64,000 nucleotides of DNA from Agaricus subrufescens (Eukaryota; Basidiomycota; Agaricomycetes; Agaricales; Agaricaceae): NCBI GenBank assembly GCA_029945375.1, contig CM057064.1:2480001-2544000 (forward strand), given 5' to 3'. The translations under genes and the position numbers were made by a program. Positions 1-10,960 of this stretch are shown here, piece by piece; the stretch's first letter is position 1; every line of letters begins with the position of its first letter. Under the pieces are notes generated by a model that saw only the letters and a program-made list of their open reading frames with translations, ran no database searches and was not told the origin of the DNA.

Positions 1-497
1 CAGGGTACCGGGTTGCGTCGGAAATATCCAATCTCGAATACGGCTTCGGGGTATGGAAGGTTTAACCTGGCAAGATTCGACTGCGGAGTTGGAAGTATTA
101 TTAGCCGGTTTATATCCACGCTAATGAGAGCGCACATAGAGGCCTTGAAGAAAACATGAATAAAACAATTCAGAGTGTTTTATTTGACATACGTACCAGT
201 TTCTGGGGATCTGAAATCGGGTATACCAGCAGCAGTACTGACACCTGTTACGATATGCCTTCATACAGGTCCTATCTTAGAATACAGATAACAACACACC
301 TGCACCCAACTAACCTCACCAATCGTTAGCAACTGAGACAGACAAGCAGTAAACATCCATACCATAAGAACGATATTCTTGCATTCATTAGACTTGATGT
401 ATTCCGCGAGCTTGGGCAGGTCCGTGCTTTCTAAAGTGACAGGTTTGGCCTGCACCTTAGGTTTTCGTGGGCGTTTGCGACTTTCACCAGATCCCAT
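1..497 (-). CDS. Class I sirtuin (Hst2/SIRT2-type NAD-dependent deacylase), 5' part only
   Basis: Removes acyl groups from lysines using NAD. Five exons can be placed on the minus strand: 363-497, 300-309, 197-244, 136-143 and 1-80, the last running off the window. Joined they read [43 protein letters not shown], then a short FRRNPVP. This is the GAG-x-S and GIPDFR NAD-binding signature followed by the FEIxYF region typical of Hst2/SIRT2. Exons 2 (10 nt) and 4 (8 nt) are microexons; all four introns are 53-55 nt and keep phase. The start at 497 gives a basic N-terminus (GSGESRKRPRKPK). The catalytic His and the zinc-binding Cys residues lie beyond the left edge. The family call is firm; Hst2 rather than another class I member is likely but not proven. 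Confidence 0.88.
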
Positions 498-1518
498 CCT
501 TGTTTCAGCTAATGATTCAAAAGTGTGCTGGCTTTTATTTAGTTTTTATTTTATTTAGGAAAGCAACGATAACAGAGCTGGAATGCAAAGAGAAACTGGA
601 AGATGCTGTAAGATGATGGGAAGAGCCAAGCTGTGTTACAGCGCTAATTATGAGTCGGATCACGCTGCCTAATCAGGAACAAACTTGATAAATTAACAAA
701 TGTTTCTAACTCAAAAACTCGTGGCAGGACAAAGTTTAAACACAAAAGGTGGCTCGCGCAGTATGCAAACACTGTTACTACTGGAGTATGGCGACAGCAT
801 ATTATAAACACGATTAAACGCCGTGGTGTCCACAAAGAAACGGTTTAGACTACTTTATAACCAGGCATTTGGCTCATAAACTCAGAAAGGATTTTTCTTT
901 ACCCTTTCGGCAACTATGATGCTTGTGATAGCGTTCTCAACACATAAACAAAAAAAATCAAATACACATATGTGATTTTCTTTGCAGATCATACACTTCA
1001 TCAGCTTCTGAGAGCAGCGACAACCGCACTCTCAATTTTCCAGGACATTTAGATAGAACACTACTCGCAATCTGATCCCGCGGTTTATGACGAATATTCG
1101 GAAAAAGACTAAATTCCCCACTCAAACTTGCTTTTAACAAGAGTTAGAATTTCAATCTCAATCGCGCCTTCCTCAGGTGCTATCTGGTAGAATCAGCGGT
1201 GAATCAGCGGTGACCATCATATTTGCAGAACACGATGAGGTCTATTAATGCAATAGAGCTGCGCGCCTCGAGGAATTTCTGTCGTGCAAAGTGCAAGGCT
1301 CGTACGGCATCACTTGGAATATATCAGTGAATGCTACATGGTACTTCATCTGTACCGAGTTTCGTAGATAACGTACTATAAAGATACCTATCAACTGCGA
1401 GCGTATCCGACAAAAACACAGGAATCACAATGCCGGGTAAAATAACAGAAAGAAAAAGAGAGAAACACACAATACATGATAAAGCACAGCGCGCAGAACA
1501 TGACCCTCTCAAACAACC
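498..1518. other. Gene-free stretch between sirtuin and MYND gene
   Basis: About 1 kb with only short unsupported reading frames (60-63 codons) lacking recognisable domains or splice continuity. It should hold the sirtuin promoter and the 3' end of the MYND gene. Nothing else is visible. Confidence 0.5.
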
Positions 1519-2821
1519 CTAACAAGCACTCGCCTCAACACACACCCGCTTATGCTCCGGCCAATCCGCACGCTGATGCTGCTCAGAGCAATACCTCACC
1601 AACTTACACCTCCCACACACCTGACCATAACTCAACTTCGTTTCTCTCTTGATCACCGCTTCAACATCCTCAGCAGATACACCACCAATACTCCCTCCTT
1701 CACTCCCCTCAACCGAAAGCGATTCCTCCAACGATTCCTCTGCCACCAATTTCTCAAGACATACATCGCATTCGATCCAATTACACATCTCCTTTCGATG
1801 AAAAGTCCTCCGTCTTCCCTTCTTATTCACGATTGGCAATATCGCTGCTCCATTTACTCCTCTCCGGGGAAAGCGTATTACTTCACATTCTTCTGTGCAG
1901 CATAGATTCGGGCAGCCGGTGGGGAGGTCGTAGAAGATCTCGGGATCAGGAACATAGTCTGGATGGGTGAAGAAAATTTGCGTATACGACGAAGTCTGAT
2001 GAGAGAACAGCGCCACGAAGCGAGGTCGTTTCTCGTATAGAATCGCGCGAAGCGTCAAGTCGATTTGTGGAAAACATGGACAACGGTGGTATTTCGCCAT
2101 AACATACTTTATGCGTACATCTGATGACCAAAATGACGTTTTTCAATAAAAAGGAGAGAGAGCGAGGGAGACGCACGTTCGATCTGAATCTGGTGTTTGA
2201 TACTCTCCTTTTGTTTTCGACTGACGGAATAGTTGGCTACAAGTTGGAAATACGCAGTGACATCGTCCATTTCTTGTTTTTTGAGATCGGTAACGACGAT
2301 ATAGATATCATCACATCCACCGTCATGCATACCGCGAAGAAGCATTAGTTCCGGGAGCTATAAACGGAACAACTATAAGTTTACCGTTGCCCCATACGGT
2401 ATGGCGCATACAGCCGCTAAGAAAAGAAAAAAAAGACCCTTACCAACGTAAAGACGACCGGCATCATGTTCAGTTTGCGGTCGGTCAAGGATTTGTGATG
2501 ATAGACATGGGTAGTCCATGTCCGATCCATCGGAATCAACCTCCCGGTATCGACGGTCTTGCAAAACAGGTTCTCGGGAACGAATGTACCTTTGTTCCAG
2601 GCTATGATCTGTTTTTTGTGCGGATTTTGCGTAGCATATTTGTGTTCTCGTAAGTCGCGAAACCAGCGCTGATAGGCGTCCTGGCCGGGTGTACAGTGCG
2701 CCAGCCACTTGTCAATGAGCATGTCGGTGGAGGCATGGTCGAGGGTGGTGCAGACGAGCTCGGAGGAGGCGAGGGACGGCGGGGTGAAGATGGTGTATGG
2801 ACGGCGCTTGGGACAAGACAT
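1519..2821 (-). CDS. MYND-type zinc finger protein with acidic insert in the finger
   Basis: Three exons: 2444-2821, 2204-2357 and 1519-2120, giving about 377 aa. The body (HKYATQNPHKKQIIAWN, MDRTWTTHVYHHKS, IVVTDLKKQEM) resembles a basidiomycete MYND family of unknown role. The C-terminus is a MYND finger: CDVC, then CGRC, YCSEQHQ, DWPEHKRVC. MYND fingers bind zinc and usually mediate protein-protein contacts. The first CxxC is separated from the second by roughly 45 residues rich in Glu and Ser, far longer than the usual 7-17. Exon phases match (0, then 1), and the MAKYHRC segment is therefore internal, not a start. It is followed upstream by the His/Cys-rich gene on the same strand. The function is not known; splice sites are inferred. 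Confidence 0.75.
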
Positions 2822-2927
2822 TGGCTTAGGAGAATCGGCTCCCTGGCAATCACTTTATTCGCCGGACGCGACTTGGCCGGCCCTGAATCAACTACAACAA
2901 TTATAGACTAACTATAGACTAGCTAAC

Positions 2928-3927
2928 TTAGAACGGGCACTGGCAGTTGTGGCCGTGGATGGGGCTGCTGCCGCAGGTAGGGGTCGACGGGACAGTCGAG
3001 CTCGGGGTGTGCGGCCTGCAGGGGGTGATGTGGTGGCGACGCTCGCAGGGGCTGGTGGGGTGGACCGGGTGGCACCCGCAGGAGCTGTGGTGCTCGTGGG
3101 CCTGGTGGAAGTTGTGGTGGACTGGCAGGCCGTCTGCGTAGATGGAAAATATCAGAGTTGCTTTGTATTTCCAAAAGGCGGATACTAACCGATGACGAGC
3201 CTGATAGCCTTGTTGTCGGTAACACCGAAACCATCACTCAACAAAGCAGTGATGTGCATATCCTCAGCAAGCTTCTTGCCGCAGGCAGTCTCCCAGTGAA
3301 CAAGAGGCCTATAGTTCTTTGGGAGGAAGCCTTGGGCGAAGACGTAGTTGGTAAGATGAGCAAGGCCCTCAAACTTGTGACCTTGGTTCAAACGAACACG
3401 TTGAACGGAGACCTTGGCACAGGGGTCATGCACGTAGCGGTAGGTGAACCACATAGAGGTCGGAGCATCCTCTGTGCGTGTTATTCAGAACCAACGCCGA
3501 CTTTGAATGAATCAAAGCACCTACCGACGAGGAGCTTGATAGCAGACTCGGCACACCTGCCAACACCTTGCCTCATCAACTCTTCAACTGCTTCAGAGGA
3601 GCGAACCGGAACATTGTCCTTGCGAACCCAAGTCGCGACCGGGCGGAAATGGGGCTCGACATAGCCTTGACGGAAGACTTGAATATCGGTTTGCAACGAT
3701 TTTTCAGAATCATCATTAACATGAACATAGTCATCATAAGGTGGAGCGGCTAAACGTCAATGTCGTGAAAAGCACAAGACAAAAAGTAACTTACCATAGT
3801 CCAAGACGTCCTCGAGGTCGACGAGCTTGTGCTCAGGGGACTCGAGTTCAATGAGCTGGGTGGACGGGGCCGCATTTCCACGAGAAACGAAATGGTAGGC
3901 CAACCAAAATTCAGCACCGTTGGTCAT
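2928..3927 (-). CDS. Unknown protein with a His/Cys-rich C-terminal tail
   Basis: Four exons: 3795-3927, 3525-3749, 3190-3471 and 2928-3133; 846 nt, 281 aa, all phases consistent. I do not recognise the family. The first 210 residues look like a folded soluble domain (MTNGAEFWLAYHFVSRG; GRCAESAIKLLV; GHKFEGLAHLTNYVFAQGF). The last exon encodes about 68 residues with 13 His and 7 Cys, including HHNFHQAHEHHSSCGCH, CERRHH and HGHNCQCPF, in a GC-rich segment unlike the rest of the gene. Such a tail could bind metal ions; that is inference. No signal peptide or membrane segment. A TATA-like TATAAA lies about 100 nt upstream at 4028-4033 (minus strand). Confidence 0.72.
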
Positions 3928-4530
3928 TGTAGAGGATAAGTTAGTTGTTGAGAGACGAGTCAAAAGAAAGACTGTTAAGCCCAAAAGAGAGAATGGGATA
4001 ATGACTCGAGACCGCAACCTGCAGACCTTTATACGTTCGCGAATACCTGGAGCTGCCCACACTCTACCGTAAGTTACTTCACATACTATGTAATTTGGAC
4101 AGGCGTCTTTTACTCAAGTCGTGTACCTGAGTCAAGTAAAAAACGCGCCATATTTCCGCCTCGTGTTTCACTGTGCAAATAGTCCGCAGGGGTCCTGGCA
4201 GTCTGAATGTAGCCGATCGCGTCCCAACGGCATATCAGAGGTCCCATCAGCCTTATGATACAAACCTTACGTCCTCAACATCGGACCATAATAGCCCCAA
4301 CATCGTGACCACACCGCGGGCCTTTGCAGAAAAAAAAAGGCAAGAAGGCGAGATATGTTTGAACCACAGCCATGTGTCGGTGAGAGAACAAGTCGAAAAA
4401 TAGGATATATCCACATGTGGGAGCCGAACTGGGAAGTGATATCAGTCCCCGTACGTAACTCAGCCGGCGCTAGTTATAAAGCCATCAGGCCCTGCGCAGT
4501 CAGACTTCAGGCGAGTTCCCGGCTGCCCCA
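3928..4530. promoter_or_regulatory. Divergent promoter region between the His/Cys-rich gene and the S28 peptidase
   Basis: About 600 bp between two divergently transcribed genes. It contains TATAAA at 4028-4033 on the minus strand and TATAAA at 4475-4480 on the plus strand, the latter 51 nt before the peptidase ATG. A purine-rich run is at about 4330. No coding signal. Confidence 0.5.
4475..4480 (+). promoter_or_regulatory. TATA box of the S28 peptidase gene
   Basis: TATAAA located 51 nt upstream of the ATG at 4531, a typical spacing for a TATA-driven, regulated fungal gene with a short leader. Confidence 0.55.
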
Positions 4531-6750
4531 ATGGCCCGCTCTCTCCTTCCCCTGCTCTTTCTGGGTCTTACGTCCTTGGTCAGCTGCAAAGCCATCAGTT
4601 CCTTAGGTCCGCAAGGTGTCAACTTTTGGCGTCTTGATCACCAAGAAGCTCGCGAGCGTGATGCTTCGTCGCGTCGCGACCTTCCTCTCCAGAGGAGTTT
4701 GACCGTCCAAAGCGGCAATTGGGTGCCATCTTCCGATTGGACTGACAATGTTGCCAGGGCCAGCGCGCCCGCAGAATTCGAACCTCAGTGGTTTGAGCAA
4801 CCTCTCGATCATTTTGATGCTTCCAATCCGCATACCTTCAAGCAGCGGTACTGGGTGAACAAGAGACACTACAAAGCGCGGGTTGGCGCTCCAGTCTTCG
4901 TGTTGGATGGCGGAGAGACCAGCGGAGAGGTGCGCCCGCTCAACAGAACTCAACTTTCGTCGACTAAGCAAAACACAGGATAGGTTGCCCTTCCTTGACA
5001 CAGGCATCGTCGACATCCTTACTAGCGCAACTGAAGGTCTCGGCGTGGTTCTAGAGCACCGTTACTACGGTGAGGTCCCCGTCTCTGCCATTCAAAAGTC
5101 ACACAAGCTCATGCTCACCCAGGTGAATCTATTGCTGTCGAGAACTTGACTACTGATTCTCTCCGGTGCGTATGCGCTGCTCCGGCCGTATCAAATCCCC
5201 GAATCTAAAAAAAAAACAATAACATCAGTTGGCTCAATAACGAACAAGCTGCTGCAGACAGCGCAAACTTTATGGCCAATGTCAAATTTGACGGCATCGA
5301 CGATGATTTGACATCTCCTGGTTCCCCCTGGATCTATTATGGTGTACGTTCCTCGTCCAGCTCTCCTCGGATCTATGCTCACATCTTCTGTAGGGCTCCT
5401 ACGCCGGTGCGCGTTCTGCTCACATGAAGATTCTCTACCCCGACCTTGTGTACGGCGCTATCGCTTCCAGCGGTACGTCACCCCATTTTTTCAACTAATC
5501 TTAACCTCGTGTCTAAAATACTCTAAAATTTGTTAGCTGTCACTCACGCCGCTGTTGAAAACTGGCAATACATGGAGATAATCCGGAACGCCGCAAACTC
5601 AACTTGCTCTAACCACCTCGTAAACTCCGTACAAATCATCGATACCATCCTTCTAGGCCCAAGTGATTTCCTCAAATCACATCTGAAAGGCTTGTTTGGT
5701 TTAGCCAACCTGACACACAATGATGATTTCGCTTCTACAATCTCCGTACGTTTTCATTCCAACTTCGACTATCAAAATCAATCCTCTAAGCTTTCTGCGC
5801 GTATAGAACGTTCTTGGATCGTGGCAATCGAAAATTTGGGATCCTGCAATCAATAGTCTGACATTCGACAAATTCTGTGATGCTATCAATGCACCGATCT
5901 TTGGACATAACATTTCTGCCGAGGCTGTTGATTTGCCGTTTGGTGACCCTGCGCGTATGGTTGAAGTTGCTGATGGTCTTACATTGGACTTTTCGATTTT
6001 GAACTATGGCGCGTATATCAAGAATCATACTGCTTCGAGGTGTAGAGCTACTCTTGATGAGGTGAGTAGGTCATCTACTGCCTTGGTTGAGGATGCTAAG
6101 ACGATGTTAGTGCTTTGGAACGTATGATGATAGTCAGTTCCAAGATACTGGCTTGGATCAGGACTGGAGACTCTGGCAATTCCAAGTTTGTACTCAATGG
6201 GGCTACTTCACCGTACGTCTTTCCCCTGCATAACCACAAAAAACCCAAACTTATACTTTCACAACAAGACCTCTCCTCCCGACCTAGTTCAACCCCGTCT
6301 CCTCTCCCGTCTCATCACTCTCCCCTACTTGTCCAAAATCTGCCAACAAGCCTACCTTCCGGGAGAATTCTTCCAAGTTCCACCTCTGCCCAACGTCACC
6401 GCTGTGAACGCGTTAGGTGATTTCGCTATCGCCGCGGACAGATTGGCTTTTATCGATGGAGAGGTTGATCCTTGGAGACCTGATACACCGCACAGTGATG
6501 ATGCTAAACCCAGAGAAGATACCACCTTGAGGCCGTTTAAATTGATTCCTGGTACGTCGAAGTTTTCATATTTTCTAGTGGCATAATTTATTAATTAAAT
6601 GACGGTAAAGGCGCGGTACATCATTGGGATGAGTACGGATTGGCTGATTTGAGTCAAGAGCCGCCGGAGATTCAGAATATACATGCGGAGGAAGTGGCGT
6701 TTGTGGAGGCATGGTTGGCGGATTGGAAACCCCCGACGAAGAAAGATTGA
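4531..6750 (+). CDS. Secreted serine carboxypeptidase, family S28 (prolyl-Xaa carboxypeptidase-like)
   Basis: Ten exons: 4531-4929, 4979-5069, 5123-5165, 5229-5343, 5394-5472, 5537-5745, 5807-6061, 6111-6212, 6269-6551, 6611-6750; 571 aa, normal for S28. An N-terminal signal peptide (MARSLLPLLFLGLTSLVSCK) is followed by the family start WFEQPLDHFD. The nucleophile is in YGGSYAGARSA (split by an intron just before GSY), the Asp in FIDGEVDPW and the His in GAVHHWDEYG, so the triad is complete. HRYYGES and WLNNEQAAADSANF are further S28 marks. Several N-glycosylation sequons. Family members cleave C-terminal to proline in peptides at acid pH; here probably an extracellular or vacuolar nutrient peptidase. 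Intact, with no oddities. Confidence 0.93.
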
Positions 6751-7380
6751 AGGGAGGGAGAAAAATAGCGGTTCTTTTTGTAGAAAATAATGGATGCGTT
6801 CTTGCTCTTACCTGCTGTGTAGTGAATTGATGTTATCAGCTTTGTCAGACCGACGAAATGTCTGAATGACATTGAGCTTGGACATTTTTTGTTGTGTGTA
6901 ACGAACTCATTTTATCGTGGAGTACAACTACATATCAAGACCGCCAAAGTACAAACTGATAATGACGAGATAGGAGACAAAGATAGAACAAACAAGGCCC
7001 TGGGAGGAGACCGGCACAATCATTGAGAACTATTTCTTCAAAGTCATACCCGTCCCTCTCAAGGCTTTGCGAAAGCATACACAAAAAACAAAAAACAAAA
7101 AAAAACCAAAAGATAATCAACATGAGTTGGGAACCGAGACTAGAGACAAGCCAGTATGCCGTTTGAACGCTAACCCTTCACCGCCACAAGGCTGTGCGAG
7201 GATGAATAAAAACGAAAAAAAACAAAGAGATCAGAAGACTAGAATACAATTGGAGGTGTCACTCCTCATGAAATCACCTAACCGAAATTACAAACCCAAA
7301 AAAGAAATGTAAAAAGGAAGTCAGAAGGAAGTAAGCGACTATGCGATAAGGGCTATGCGGCTAAACAATATCTCACCTTC
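6751..7380. other. Convergent intergenic region
   Basis: Shared 3' region of the S28 peptidase (+) and the second MYND gene (-). It is A-rich, with an A/C-rich run near 7077-7105 that may hold polyadenylation signals. No gene seen. Confidence 0.5.
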
Positions 7381-8314
7381 CTACAAGTCCTTGCCATTCT
7401 CAAAACGATCTCTCAGGATATCCTCCCAATTGGATAACCAGGGTAAATATGCGATGCTTCTCTTATGAAGAGAAGCAACGGGGACGACTTGCAGCTTCAT
7501 CGGCTGACATTCAATTAAGACCCCGATAATCGGTTTACCAGACGTGTTCTCCTGATCCAATCGCACCGCCTCCAACTCTTCAACAAGGTTTCCTCCCCAA
7601 GTGCTTACCTCCTTAAGAGTCTTAACCTGTGCCTTGACCAATGAGAAGCATTTCTCGACTTCGGGGACATTATCCCGGTATTTGGTTTGCACAAAGAGGA
7701 CATGGGTGGTTGAACGGTCGTCGGGGATTTGGAGGGCATGCATGGATCCGGCGATGAGGGTTCTGGCGTGGAAGATAAGCCATTTCTTGAACCTGTTTTC
7801 GAGTTCAACCCAGGTCAGACCCGGGGGAGGTCTGGGAATGGGGAGAGTAGGGAGATTGAGCGCTTGGCCTATAGCGAGCATCAGGTCGGTGAATTCAAGA
7901 CGGGCTTCGTAGAAAGATTCTTTGCAGTATTCTTTATGTGTCTTGAATAGAAGCATGAGCAAATAAGTTATTATTGGTAAACGTGAGTCTCATACAGGCC
8001 AATGAGCTCGTTGACACTCAGATGAGCAATATCTAAGAAGTCGATTATTAAATATAACAAGCTCATAACTCTCCACAGCCGTTGAACACTCACAAAGCAG
8101 ACTTGCAGCTAGCACAAGATTTCAACGGCTTCTTCTTAGTCCCATTCTTGTGGCACAAATAGCAAGATTGAGTGGTAGTCTTCGAGAATCGTTGCGAGAG
8201 AACACCGCGAGTGAGTTGAAGAGCCAAATGATCAAAATCAGTCGGCTTTCGAGCTGGCGGCTTCCGAACTGGCTGTTTGGCAGTTGGTGGCTTTCGAGCT
8301 GGTTGTGTAGGCAT
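7381..8314 (-). CDS. MYND-type zinc finger protein (central finger)
   Basis: Three exons: 8094-8314, 7996-8032 (37 nt) and 7381-7941, about 272 aa. A basic, Pro-rich N-terminus (repeats of ARKPP / VRKPP) leads into a complete MYND finger read across all three exons: CYLC, CASC, LYCSSECQ, HWPTHKEYC. The C-terminal 185 residues (EFTDLMLAIGQALNLPTLP; TTHVLFVQTKYRDN; WLSNWEDILRDRFENGKDL) match the general form of agaricomycete MYND proteins with no assigned activity. Both introns are 54-61 nt and preserve phase. The finger is a likely protein-interaction module. Not closely similar to the MYND gene at 1519-2821, so the two are not a recent duplication. Confidence 0.83.
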
Positions 8315-8983
8315 TTGGGTAGGCAGAAGAGGAGAATGTCAAGGCTTGGTTCGATGGGGGTTGAAATCGTGGGATACACGATGCAAGCCTCAAGAATGGG
8401 GGCATGATATATTGATGTTGCTATCTATTATAATCTGTCACTGCACCACACCATGATCTCGGATACGCCCATTTATGGACACCCTTCCTTGTAGATCCAA
8501 ATAAGAGGTTTATGGATGTTTGAATAGGGCACGTTCTACGCTACTTTTCAATATGAAAGCGCTCGCCTACTTTGAACTGGGAGATAGTCACGCTGCGCAC
8601 CTCCGGAATATATGGGAATGTGAAGGCCTCTGATGCCATCAATGTGATCGAGCCGAGGATACCCTGAACGATCAATCGGCAGTAGCACTGGTAGTACTGG
8701 TAATCTACTATAGATAATCTGTAAGCCCTTGGGAAACCTCAACCCTCTCTATATCATGTTTATGTGTGTCCGTCCGACAGTCGAACGCGGAATAAACCCG
8801 GTTTGGCTTAGTCGATCTGATTCCGGCCTGAGAAAGGAAGCAACCAAAGAACACTGCCATGGGGCCGCCTCGAGGCTTCCATGCTTCCAGAATGCCTTAA
8901 ATAACAGCTTACACAAGCCACAGCCATTCCACATTATTCGGAGAAGTCTACAATTTACTGGGGGAGGTCACAGCTTTCTATGT
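8315..8983. other. Intergenic region without recognisable content
   Basis: About 670 bp upstream of the MYND gene and downstream of the F-box gene. Short frames here lack domain similarity and splice support. Nothing assigned. Confidence 0.45.
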
Positions 8984-10754
8984 CTACGTTTTACAATCAC
9001 ACATTCGCGCTCGAGTAACGCGCTTGATGGAAAGAAGACCACCAGTAATAGCGTCTAATAGACGATGATCTGGGTGTCCCTCAGAACATTCCAACACTTC
9101 TAGCAATCTCAGTTCTTCCAAATCCCATCGCCGATATTCCAAATTACGAAACGCATCATAAATATCCTCCTGCTTGTCAACCTATAAGAAAGCGTGAATC
9201 AATACACACTTGAAAGTTAATCACAATATTTGACCCACCAACGGTAATCCCAAATCTATACGAGCAGTGGTAACTTGTAGCACCTCGTATGTCAAATCGA
9301 GTCTCCGAAGATTCGGAAGAAACGATGCGAGAAGCTCCATGTGTTGCGGACAAAAACACGAAAGTGATATCTTCAAATACTCGAGCCCCTTATCACAATT
9401 CGCCAAGCTCGTCAACAGAGACGTCAATTTTGAGTTGTCAAGAACAGATGACTGTCCCGTCAAAGTGAGGTTCCTGAGATGAGGAACAAAAGTATGAAGA
9501 TGGGAAGTCAAGCTGGTCAAGATGACAGGGTAATCCATCTCCAACACGAGTTCCTTCAACTTTGGTAGACGTTGGATGCAAAGGAGATCATATAACCTTC
9601 GAACCATGACGTTGAGATTCCATGAATTAGGTATATCGACAGTCGGTCGTCGAATGACGAGTCGTTCAAGATTGCTAGCGTTCCGCTGGAGAAACGACAC
9701 GAAATGGATAGTGGGGATAAGTGTACTAAACCCAATCTCCGTCCGTAACTCCAAAGATCGAAGCGGAGGGAGCTTCTGAAGTTTCTGGAACAACTTGGAG
9801 AGGTTGCAATCGATAACTTCAAAAGCAAGTGACTGGAGTGTAGACCCCAAAGACGTGATGAAATCGAGCAAAGCTCTACGAACTCTCCGAGCTTGTCGCA
9901 TGGGAGTGGTAAACCGTGAGTTCGTAATTTTGATCGTCAACGAAGACAGCTTCGGTAGGTGCTTCGGATCAAATGCGCGGTGAATAGAGAGATAATTCGG
10001 TACAGTCATATCGACTGTCAGCGACTCTAGATTCGCACCAACGAGCTTTATGAGCTTGCGAAGGAATTTTGCGAGCGGTTTTGTGAGGTAGTAGTGATCC
10101 TGGACCACGACCGTAAGCTCCCTAATATTCGAACACTTCGCAAGAGACGTAAGAGCGACGGCAAGGAATGCGCTCGTTCGCGCTTTATGAGTCTTGAGTT
10201 CCAATGCAGTCAAGGTTTTGTCATACACCGCTTTACCATCCCGGCCCATCCCAGGTAAGAACATTGGTCGGATGTACAAACGTTGTACCCGTGGAGCAAT
10301 ATTCCAGTGCCTACACCGTCGATATTGAGGAGCGGTAACTTTAGCAAAGACGCTGTATCACTCACCCAATCTGCCCAAACACCTTATACCCCGTCTTATC
10401 ACAATCCAATAACCGAACCTCTTCATACTGCTCCGTCATCCCCAATTCGAACAAGAGCCGATTGATCCCAATCACTCTCCACACAGAACCCTTAGGAATA
10501 TACGACACAATCTCCATCCAAAGTTCCGGAGGCAAGTCTCGAACCTCCAGTCTACGCACAATCTTGCCCTGAAAGATATCATCCAGCTCTTCTTTTGTTA
10601 TCAGGGGCGTACGTTCGACAGAGACTTGGAGTGGTTGCATAATGAGGAGACGCCACGCCAGATCCCCGGACATCATTACACTCTTTATATGATTGCGGCA
10701 GCCCGGGGCCGAGAATAGCATTGGCTTATGTACAGTAACTCGTGCCCTGCCCAA
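8984..10754 (-). CDS. F-box protein with leucine-rich, repeat-like C-terminus
   Basis: Three exons: 10366-10754 (5' limit uncertain), 9239-10310 and 8984-9181. The F-box-like motif is VRDLPPELWMEIVSYIPKGS followed by VIGINRLLFELGM, the form common in expanded agaricomycete F-box families. The remaining 400 residues alternate Leu-rich strands and helices (LRNLTLTGQSSV, LPKLKELVLEMDY, LRSLELRTEIGF), suggesting a leucine-rich solenoid for substrate binding. Such proteins act as SCF ubiquitin ligase adaptors through Skp1. The last exon starts VDKQEDIYDAFRNLEYRRW and ends MCDCKT. In-frame ATGs occur at 10754, 10676 and 10634, and the later ones may be the true start. Substrate unknown. Confidence 0.75.
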
Positions 10755-10960
10755 AACAAAGTTTTATCCACTTCCAGATTAATCTTACCTCTAAAGGTTG
10801 AGCAGAGGTAAGTACGGGAGTGTACTTAATCATTTACATAAGTGAATGGTACATTTCTTGGATAAAAGCCACGCAAGTATACAGTATAATGCAGAACAGT
10901 GTACAAGACATCGTTATATGAGGACGCACCAAAAAAAAGGGATTACATGCCAAGAAAATA

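Noticed and set aside
958..1512. Two short minus-strand frames of about 60 codons
   Set aside because: No domain, no splice continuation and no conserved features; chance frames.
1519..8314. The two MYND genes as a tandem duplication
   Set aside because: The finger lies at different positions, flanking domains and intron positions differ, and unrelated genes lie between them.
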